DNA of 26,746 nt from positions 1 to 26,746 of the forward strand of contig QANT01007875.1 in assembly GCA_003254885.1 (NCBI GenBank), written 5' to 3'. The position numbers were made by a program, and so were the translations under genes. Within the stretch, counting starts at the first letter, position 1. Each line of letters opens with the position of its first letter. Origin of the DNA: Purshia tridentata (taxonomy: Eukaryota > Streptophyta > Magnoliopsida > Rosales > Rosaceae). The notes beneath the pieces are model-generated. The model saw nothing but the letters and a program-made list of their open reading frames with translations. It searched no databases and had not been told where the DNA came from. Of the stretch, positions 20,141 through 26,746 are shown one piece after another.

Positions 20141-21897
20141 TGTGTAAATGAATTTAATTAGCAACATCAGGAGTTGCTGGACCACTAGAAGAAGCAATAA
20201 AGCAGGTACGAGTGAGCCGAATGATGCTGTTGCAGAATCCCCTACACCAGTCGAATCCACTCCTGCAGACCCGTCCACTTAGTCCACTAAAGACCATCAC
20301 TCTCCTACCTCGTCTACTCAGATACGGGTTCGAGCATGGCGTTCTCATCATTATGAGGCGCTACTAACTGTATCGGATTCCACCCACACTGGGCCTTCTA
20401 CTGAGAGTTCAGGTAAATCCAAATTTGAGATTAAATATATTTAAATGCATGAAGAAATTTTATATTATGATGTCTTAAATATATGGTAATTGTTGTAGTA
20501 GGTACTGATCGGGTGGGTAGAGGGTTGAAGTCTACCCAAATGACGCGTGTCACAGGTAAAAGGATTGAGGTGAAGGTCGAGGCTGCCCACGGACGACCGA
20601 CTGACTCTAGGGTGAACAGTTTGTTTGCTCACGACGTGGGGGCAATTATTCGATCCAAGTGTCAATGCTTGTCCCTAAGTGGCCCCTGGTGGATGAAGAA
20701 GCCAAGAAGTCTATCATAGGAGTCCTCTCTGTAAGTATACAATGTTTATACGAAATATAAACAAGATCAATATATACTAATTGTTTAATAAATTGATTTT
20801 CAGGTTGATTATGATATTAAAATGGAGGATGACGCGACTGCAAAGTACGTCTATGATCAATGTGTGCTTAAGTATGAATAATGGAAGCACGAACTACACC
20901 GTCATTTCAAGAAATTCCCAACATCTAAGGAGGCCAAGGCGAACCCTCCTTTGGAGTTTGGAGATGCGCGCATAGAAGAGTGGCTGTACTTGTGCTCACA
21001 TTTCTCTAGCGATAAATTCAAGGTATGTTTTATTTTGTGATCACTTTCAAAATTTAATTATCATTTTATTTTACTATTTATTCATCTTCACATTTACAAT
21101 GATCAAAAATTTTTACAGAAGAAGTCAATGGCCAATGACGCGAACCGAAAGCAAAAAGAGTATGAGTATTATGGTGGTTCAAAACCTATCTCATACCAAG
21201 TGGAGGAGCAACATCAGGTACGTCATTATATATTTTAATACACGTATATATAATAATTAGGATTTGTGAGTCTTTGACAATATTATTATATTTTTGTAGA
21301 GAGGTTCGAAGTTTCCTGAGATCGACACATTCAGGGATGTCTTTGTTCGGCCTGGCTGTGATGCTGCTCAGGTTAAATTCGTTAGTTTTTGATATTTCAT
21401 TTTTTATTAACTTTTTATATATTATTTTTAAAAATTTTGGTCCTTTTGCATATATTATTTTTAAAAATTTCTCACTTTTGCATATATTATTTTTTAAAAT
21501 TTCTAACTTTTTCATATATTTAAGGATGAAATGACGCTGGCGAAGACCAAATATTTGGAGACTCTACTCGAGGAGCAACAGCTTCCTCCAGATACTCCAT
21601 TGGAGGAGATCCCAGTTACTGATCCCGAGGTTGGTTTCATATCATGACAGACTCACAAGGTGTAAGGCCCGGTAAAGAGATACACAGCATGGGATACGGG
21701 CGGGTTTGTGACCTTAGAGAGTCATCCTCATCTTCTCAGTCATTTGGGGGTCTGAACAATCGATGGTCCAATTGGAGGAAGAGCTTCATGCTTTGAAGGC
21801 GGCGAGAGACGTAGATTTGGCGAAATATTCACAGTTGGAGCAGTTGGTTGCTTAGATGCAGTCGTTCTTTGCCTCTGTTAGGCATTTATATCCTTCT

Positions 21898-22023
21898 GGG
21901 ATGCTGCCTGTTCCTGGGATGCCACTTGTTCCTGGGATGCTTCCTATTCTTGGGATGCCTCCTGTTCTTGGGATGCCGCCTATTCTTGGGATGTCGCTCG
22001 TTCCTGGGATGCCGCATGTTTCA
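21898..22023 (+). repeat. 18-bp minisatellite (7 units) in the TNPA-like C-terminus
   Basis: Seven units of the type GGGATGCCNCCTGTTCCT encode a six-residue repeat of the form GMPPVP or GMPPIL. Unit length is constant, so the frame is kept across the block. Confidence 0.88.
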
Positions 22024-22105
22024 GGGATGATGATGCTGCCAGGGTCTGGGCGTCGATGCCGCCACCACTGTCGGGATTTAGAATGTTGATTCCACCATAT
22101 CATAG

Positions 22106-22262
22106 GATGTCACCACAGTCGCTATATCCTAGGATGTTGTCGCAACCGCCATATCATGGGATGTCATCTCAACTGCCATATCTTGGGATATAGTCGCAGC
22201 CACCATGTCCTGGGATGTCGTCCTCGTCACCATTTCCTGGGATCTCGTCGTAGCCGCCACCG
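22106..22262 (+). repeat. 27-bp minisatellite (about 6 units) following the 18-bp block
   Basis: Units of the type ATGTCGTCGCAACCGCCATATCCTGGG encode a nine-residue repeat like MSSQPPYPG. Two units carry stops (in place of S or Q codons at about 22189 and 22249). The last exon sequence, ending DNAPAFDYSLG, closes at about 22313. Both minisatellites share the GGGATG start, which suggests the 27-bp unit and the 18-bp unit have a common origin. Confidence 0.85.
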
Positions 22263-22315
22263 CCACCGTCAGATAGGGTTGACAATGCACCGGCATTTGA
22301 TTACAGTTTAGGATG

Positions 22316-24146
22316 ACCACTACGGTCACGACTATTCACTATTTATCGTGTATGGATATTCACTATGTATGGAGATTAAAATTCTGCTAAGAAAGTGAAG
22401 AACCAAAACAAGTTAAATTTTATCATCAATATTTCATGTTTTTCTAATTAAATTTTGATTTGTCAATATCTAAATTTTCTTTTGCTAGATTTTTCTTTAT
22501 ATCATTTCATTTAAAATAAGAAATATTATTTAATTAAAAGTGGATGTGATAAGATTGATAATTATGAGTTAATTTAGGCATAGACGTTGAATTTTAATCA
22601 AATGCAAAGGTATTGATATTTAATTAGAAATAGGTCCAATTTTAAAGGGTCATTCGGACTAAAACCATATGGAAATTTAAATTAATACTTAAATCCAATT
22701 TTTTAGACTGAGGTCCAAAAAATAGACCTTTTAAAATTTTGACTTACATTATTTATTAAAATTAAGATAATCAATTAGAATTATAATTTTAAAAATTATG
22801 AACAAGAAAATCTGTTCTAACATTTTTAATTAAAACATTCAAGATTGTTTAGTTTTATATTTTTTTAATTTGAAATAATAAATGATAATATCCGTTTATA
22901 TTATATAATAAAAAAATTATATTAACTAATAAAAAATAATTAAACAAGTGAGAGAAAATATATATAGGTACATTTCAATTGTACCAATATCTGGGTTGGT
23001 ATATATATATATATTTATTCGAGTTACTTCATTTTCTGAGTTTTGAGGGTAAATCTTATCTTTTCACTTCATTCTCTTCTAGAGTATATACAAAGAGTTC
23101 AGTAGAAGCGTTATGTTAGGGTTTAGCTCTGAAATTTTGGACAGAGCCCAAAATCCTAGAGCTAAACCATAATATAAAAACCAACAAACTAGAGCCGATT
23201 GATTGATTGGTAAAATTGAAATGTATTTATAAACAAGAATCAATCGTTCATTTGGTACAGTTAAATCCCATAATTAATTATAGAATAATATGATAATTTT
23301 GATTAGGATATATAATATAATATTATAATATTAAAGTAATATACAATTAGAATAATATTATGATAATACTAGGATAATATTAAAATCTATATATCATTAA
23401 TTTTAGGATAATATTACCAAGGACTTAAATTTTGGTTCTGTGGAAATTTTCGATGGAAATTTCGACAGAAATTAAACGAAAATGACGAAAATGACTATTA
23501 AAATACGAAAATTTTGAATGAATATTTACCATATGTTTATTTAACATATTATCTACTACTTTAATAAAAAAATTGAAGAAACCAAATTATATAATGAGTT
23601 TTATGTGATATGAGATGAATATAATGCGCGCTGGAAACAAATACTGTACAAAAAATAATTCACTAATTAATAATTACATAAATTTTATTGAATAAATACC
23701 TTAGTTTTATTTATACTATAATTTTGAATCATAAATTAAATATAAATAATCATATACCTTTTTCTTATTTCCTTCTTTTCTTTTTTCTCATGCCTCTCTC
23801 TCTTTTTTTTTCCTTTTTTTCTTTTTCCTTTCCTTCCTTTTTTTTTCTCCCTTGCCTGCCGAGCCTACCTATCTCTTTTTCTTTCCAAAGATAAAATGAT
23901 GTGAAAAATAATTAAAAAATTATAAAGAGTGCAAATGGAAAAAAAATGGAAAGTGAAAATTGCCTCCCTAAGACCATAGTATACACTAGGTAGTTCATAA
24001 TACTATAGTTTATAGGTCATGGGTATAAGACTATAGTTTAGATATTTGATAGTATATACTTTATAGTTTATAATATTATAAGACTATAATACAATAGTTT
24101 ATATATGTAACATATATAAGTATATAACATATAACATAGGCACATA
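22316..24146. other. AT-rich noncoding region
   Basis: No gene is supported. It holds long A/T tracts, a MITE-like inverted repeat (22969-23232), a 35-bp hairpin at 23436-23470 (TTCTGTGGAAATTT paired with AAATTTCGACAGAA), a pyrimidine-rich block at 23755-23885, and short ACTATAGTTTATA-like repeats at 23970-24120. It gives no CACTA subterminal repeats, so the right part of the CACTA element is either missing or much changed. Confidence 0.6.
22969..23232. mobile_element. MITE-like inverted repeat, candidate
   Basis: TATAGGTACATTTCAATTGTACC at the left reappears in inverted form as GGTAAAATTGAAATGTATTTATA at the right, with a few mismatches. In the middle, TTAGGGTTTAGCTCT..AAATTTTGG pairs with CCAAAAT..TAGAGCTAAACC (23116-23170). 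Size near 265 bp and AT-richness fit a miniature inverted-repeat element, but no clear target duplication is seen. Confidence 0.35.
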
Positions 24147-24915
24147 GACCCCGTTTGTTTTACAGGACTGTCTTGGCATGGACTAACTATAGGGACTGGC
24201 ATGGATTGGCTTGGCATGGACTAAGTTAGCTAAGAACTGTCTTTATGTTTGGTGCAATGTAGGACTAAAATAATAAAAATCAAAATTTGCCAAAAAGGAA
24301 CCCTAAAATCTAATTCATCACTCTCCTGTAAAATCCCATCATATGTAGACCATCAAAGCCAAACCCCAAAAAACCCAAACTCAATACACAACCAAACATG
24401 AACAAAATAAAAACAAAAACATGAAGAACCCATAAACTAAATGCAAAAATGAACAAGATCATAAAAGCCCAGAAACTCAAATAAGAAGATACAAATTCTT
24501 GAAATAAAATAAAATTCGTACAAATTTCTGCAAAAGGGCTCAAATCCCAGGTCGCACTTGCTTGGCATCGACAACATTGAAGGGAGGAAGTCGAAGTCTT
24601 GGAGAAGAGGGTTGGCTTCGTCTACAGCAGCAGAGGCAGCCATTAGAGGAGCAAAAGTGAGAGAGTGAAGGGTAGGAGGTGGTGGATTTGTGGTGAGGTA
24701 GGAAGAAAAAGAGGAAGACGAGAGAAGACAAGGAAAAAAGGGTTCTTAGCTAAACCCCTACTTTCTGATGGGTTTCACTAAGCCCACCTAAGGAAGCTCA
24801 TTTAAGTTGAACAGGACTCCCTAAGGCCCGGTTTTATGAAACCCAAGCTCACCAAACATAAGGTTAAAGTCTTAACTAAGCCAATCCTTGTTAAGAAGGT
24901 GAAGCAAACGAGGCC
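24147..24915. mobile_element. TIR element of 769 bp carrying a captured gene fragment
   Basis: The left end GACCCCGTTTGTTTTAC matches the inverted right end GGCCTCGTTTGCTTCAC in 13 of 17 positions. The inverted similarity extends about 100 bp inward (GATTGGCTT..TAAG and CTTTATGTTTGGTG on the left; GATTGGCTTAGTTAAG and CTTATGTTTGGTG on the inverted right). ATA flanks both sides (24144-24146, 24916-24918), a possible 3-bp target duplication. The left subterminal part has three copies of a GGCATGGACTAA-like motif. No transposase is present. The centre holds gene-derived sequence on the minus strand. The superfamily is not settled; a PIF/Harbinger, hAT or Mutator-related origin is possible. Confidence 0.65.
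24537..24643 (-). pseudogene. Captured first exon of an oligopeptidase-like gene (M3A, thimet type)
   Basis: On the minus strand an ATG at 24643, preceded by a pyrimidine-rich leader like a 5' untranslated region, opens MAASAAVDEANPLLQDFDF. After one missing base near 24586 the other frame continues PPFNVVDAKQVRPGI, then a TGA at 24542-24540 where a CGA arginine codon is expected, then ALLQKF. The string NPLLQDFDFPPF..V.A..VRPGIRALL is typical of the N-terminus of plant cytosolic/organellar oligopeptidase A-type M3A metallopeptidases. The metal-binding HEXXH region lies far downstream in such genes and is absent. A GTACGA just after the last matching codon looks like a splice donor, and what follows (24310-24520) is AT-rich and intron-like. 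It cannot make a working enzyme. Identity is from memory of the family. Confidence 0.6.
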
Positions 24916-24918
24916 ATA

Positions 24919-25332
24919 TAGTATTATAGTCTTAAACTAAAGTTTGTATTAGGATTTAGGATATTTTTAAATATTTGCTTATATAAAAAATATATTATAT
25001 ATATTGAAATAACTAAAAGAAAATCCTAAACAAAATCTAAGTCAAATCCCAAAATCCCCAATTGCCCAACCCCAATTGCCAAAATCCTTAATTCTCCCCC
25101 CCCCTAGCCGCCTGTTGCTTCCCCTCTCCCGCAAAAAATTTCACCAAAAATTGAAATTCCCACCAAAATTTCACTTTCGTTCACCTAAACCCCCAGCCCA
25201 CCTCTTCTTATCCCTTCACACATCTTTGGCTTATACTTTATTCTCTCTCTCTGTGTGCGAAAATCCAGATCGAGTTCGTTCGTTTCTCAACCATTTCTGA
25301 CCAATTTTCGGCGTTTTCTCTTCAGGTTCGTC
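24919..25332 (+). promoter_or_regulatory. Upstream region and 5' leader of the HMGB-type gene
   Basis: A TATA-like TTATACTTTA at 25231-25240 is followed by a CT-rich TTCTCTCTCTCTGTG tract, a common plant initiator/leader pattern. About 80 bases of leader then lead to the ATG at 25333. No further element is certain. The first part (24919-25070) is AT-rich, and 25070-25200 is C-rich with no recognised feature. Confidence 0.35.
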
Positions 25333-25651
25333 ATGAAGGGTGAGAAAACCAGAGCTGCTGCGCCCAAGAGGAACGATACTAAGTGAGTTTCTGCTTCTCA
25401 TTTCAGTTTGCGTTTTGAGGAGAATATGGTCCGATTGTAGCGATTAGATCCGAGATCTTCAATACGTGGTGGTGCTTTGTGTTTTTTTCAGCTTGTGTTT
25501 GTGTTTTGAATTTTCCTTGTTTGTTGAATTTGTTAGGCTAAAGACCAAAAGTGCTAGAGCGAGCAAGAAGCCAGCTAAGAAGGTTGGAAAGGATCCAAAC
25601 AAGCCAAAGAGGCCTGCAAGTGCCTCCACTATTTCTGTGCTTTCGGTTTGA
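25333..25651 (+). pseudogene. HMGB-type chromatin protein, 5' exons only, broken in the HMG box
   Basis: HMGB proteins are small nuclear DNA-bending chromatin proteins with a basic N-terminus, one HMG box and an acidic tail. Exon 1 (25333-25382) encodes MKGEKTRAAAPKRNDT and ends AA|GTGAGT. Intron 1 ends TTTGTTAG at 25536. Exon 2 continues in frame with a lysine/alanine-rich stretch and KDPNKPKRPASA, the start of the HMG box. The family then has FFVFM and the rest of the box; here, after 25624, the frame reads STISVLSV and stops at 25649-25651. An LTR begins only 27 bp later. About 47 residues survive of a protein usually near 140-180. Either the box exon was cut by a rearrangement, or a weak donor (CAA|GTGCCT at 25620) starts an intron that holds the LTR. 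I favour a broken gene, but do not exclude a real one continuing past the window. Confidence 0.75.
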
Positions 25652-25677
25652 TGGTTTGTTTTTTCTAGGGGGCAGAA

Positions 25678-26746
25678 TGTAATAGACCTGTACCTTTTAA
25701 GTACATTATAATAGGGTCCAAAGTTGACTTTTGGTTTTAATAAGATTTTAGCTTTGACTTTGGGTCCGTTAGGAAGGTCTTGAGCTCACGAGTTCATTGA
25801 CACGCGGCATGGGTTATTTAGAGCCCCGGTTAGAAAGTTATGAATGTGAGAAGAGACCCAAAGTTGACTTTTTAAATTATCCAAATTTTGGAGTTGACTT
25901 TGACATGGTTCCATAGAGCTCGACTTCACGAATTTGTAGACATGTAGCATGCGTCGTTTGGAGCTACGGTTTGAGAAATACGGTGGTTTAAAGTGAGAGG
26001 CAAACTTGTAATTACGTTGAAATGGGTTTAAATTTCCAAAAATTTCTGGAAACTTTCCTCCCTTTTATTTCTCTCTTTTCTCCCCTCCCCACACGAAAGC
26101 AGCCCTAGCCAGCCCAACACCTTCTCCTCTTCTCCTCTCCCCTACGCCACCTCCACAACCGGCTGCCCAGACCCACCGGCAACGTCGCAGTCGCCGGCCA
26201 GCGACCTCCCGACGCCCCCAGCCCTCTTTCTTCTCTCTCCCGATCCCTCTTTCTCAATTGAGCGCAACCCACGCGACCACCTAGCCACCTTGGCCTATTT
26301 CTGGCGACTCCAAACGACGAGATCGGTCGAGAAACCACCCCCCAGCTGCCGATCGTCCCTCCCTGAGCTCCCCCACGCTGGCCAGCCACATTCTAGCAGG
26401 AAATCACACCGAAAAAACACCCATCCCGGCCTTTGTTTGCCGTGATTTTAGGTGGGTTTTTTTCCCCTTTTCATGGTCTTCCTTTCCTCTTTGGTTTGGT
26501 AGTTTAATTTGGAGAGTTTGCATAGAATTGAATTTTGGGGATTAGAGGCCATTTTCGGGTTTAGCTTGGGTCTTTGAAATTGAATCAAATTGTGGAAAAT
26601 TTTGGGTAATTTCCATAATTAGAAACCTCTAATCGAAGTTTGGAACGAGAAATTTGGGAAATTATTGAGGAAATTGGAAGTTTGATTGTTGGTGCTTATG
26701 CTCATTTCGGAATTTCTAGAAATCTAAGGTGTTTATGATGATTTAA
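25678..26746 (+). mobile_element. LTR of a retrotransposon, partial at window end
   Basis: It starts TGTAATAGACCTGTACC, alignable to TGTAACACCCCGTACC, the minus-strand start of the solo LTR at 8191. Further in, both share AAGTTGACTTT, a GAGTTC(G/A)TxGACAC block and GGAGCTACGGTTTGA, then a CT-rich stretch and a GC-rich stretch. The same family or a close one is therefore present in the opposite orientation. The window ends about halfway along the expected 2-kb length, so I cannot tell a solo LTR from a full element. CAGAA (25673-25677) is the candidate 5-bp target duplication. A minus-strand frame at 26105-26389 is GC-rich noise. Confidence 0.75.
25714..25993 (+). repeat. 140-bp diverged tandem duplication inside the LTR
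   Basis: AAGTTGACTT falls at 25721 and 25861. Each copy then has a TTGACTTTG block, a CACGA(G/A)TT block, a GACA(C/T)G..GCATG block and a GGAGCTACGGTTTGA-like block (GAGCCCCGGTTAGAA in the first copy). The solo LTR at 6162-8191 has only one copy, so the duplication is specific to this LTR branch. Confidence 0.75.

Larger units (their letters stand above)
13179..22315 (+). mobile_element. CACTA (En/Spm) transposon, left end and gene region; right end not found
   Basis: The element starts CACTACAAGAAAATAC, has about 1.2 kb of subterminal region rich in TTTAGGCGACGAAA and its reverse complement, then a CT-rich leader, a TNP2-type transposase and a TNPA/Ptta-type gene. This is the standard order of plant CACTA elements, which move by cut and paste: the large transposase cleaves and the TNPA-type protein binds subterminal repeats. 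Both genes carry stops and frameshifts, so this copy is non-autonomous. The right boundary given is only the end of recognisable element coding sequence. No TTCTTGTAGTG terminus and no second cluster of GACGAAA repeats appears before 26746. Confidence 0.9.
20148..22315 (+). pseudogene. CACTA TNPA-like gene (Ptta/En/Spm transposase family), decayed
   Basis: This class binds subterminal repeats and helps transposition. Exons with GT-AG borders read about 20141-20412, 20499-20730, 20804-21022, 21119-21217, 21300-21371, then from 21525. The N-terminus is Ser/Pro/Thr-rich. The core has GRPTDSRVNSLFAHD, VDYDIKMEDD, a WKHELHRHFKKFP block, FSSDKFK|KKSMANDANRKQ and YYGGSKPISYQVEE, followed by a conserved exon with SKFPEIDTFRDVFVRPG. 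This is the arrangement of the plant Ptta family. The C-terminus has a short coiled-coil-like stretch (LEEELHALKAARD) and two proline-rich tandem repeats. Stops at about 20279 and 20880 (the latter replacing a codon before WKHE), a stop after 21640 and frameshifts make it a pseudogene. It follows the transposase in the same orientation, as usual. Confidence 0.82.

Noticed and set aside
1..22315. The terminus at 663 and the terminus at 13179 as the two ends of one CACTA element spanning the satellite
   Set aside because: Both termini face outward with their subterminal repeats outside the 663-13179 interval, so they belong to two elements.
23436..23500. CACTA right-hand subterminal repeats (GACGAAA-like) near 23480
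   Set aside because: Only one or two loose matches inside a different hairpin, without GGCGACGAAA clustering or a terminus.
6162..26746. The LTRs at 6162-8191 and 25678 as the two ends of one retrotransposon
   Set aside because: They are in opposite orientation and well diverged, have different internal structure and different candidate target duplications.
1..26746. tRNA, rRNA, telomeric repeats or viral insertions
   Set aside because: I saw no cloverleaf with the conserved boxes, no rRNA blocks, no TTTAGGG arrays and no viral genes.

Overview
This is a plant nuclear window, probably from a eudicot. It holds CACTA (En/Spm), LINE-1 and TG...CA LTR retroelement sequence, GT-AG introns, AT-rich spacers, and a plant HMGB-type gene start. 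I see no complete host gene. Nearly everything is repeat or transposon, and every coding region I recognise is broken or partial.

Layout. 1-663 is the 5' end of a CACTA transposon on the minus strand; its CACTA terminus is at 663 and the body lies to the left of the window. 664-894 is unassigned flank. 895-13178 is a satellite array with a monomer of about 150 bp. Most of it is a higher-order repeat (HOR) of ten distinct monomers, period about 1,482 bp, with M1 starts at 2527, 4038, 5520, 11088 and 12572. The left edge (895-2526) has a different order built on a five-monomer cycle. Two retroelements interrupt the third HOR copy: a 2,030-bp solo LTR (6162-8191, target duplication TTCTA) and a 5'-truncated LINE-1 (8593-10631, 16-bp target duplication). 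Subtracting both restores the HOR period almost exactly.

The array is cut at 13179 by the 5' terminus of a second CACTA element on the plus strand. Its subterminal repeats, CT-rich leader, decayed TNP2-type transposase (15849-19649) and decayed TNPA/Ptta-type gene (20148-22315) follow in the usual order. I find no matching right terminus before the window ends. 22316-24146 is AT-rich sequence with a MITE-like inverted repeat and no gene. 24147-24915 is a small element with terminal inverted repeats that carries a broken first exon resembling a plant M3A (thimet-type) oligopeptidase. 25333-25651 is the start of an HMGB gene that loses homology just inside the HMG box. At 25678 an LTR related to the solo LTR, in the opposite orientation, runs off the window.

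The main value of the window is structural: an ordered ten-monomer satellite, datable insertions in it, two related CACTA ends pointing outward on either side of it, and a gene-fragment-carrying element next to a disrupted gene. There are two assembly seams, an N at 2877 and six Ns at 14891-14896; the first has created a false 28-bp duplication.
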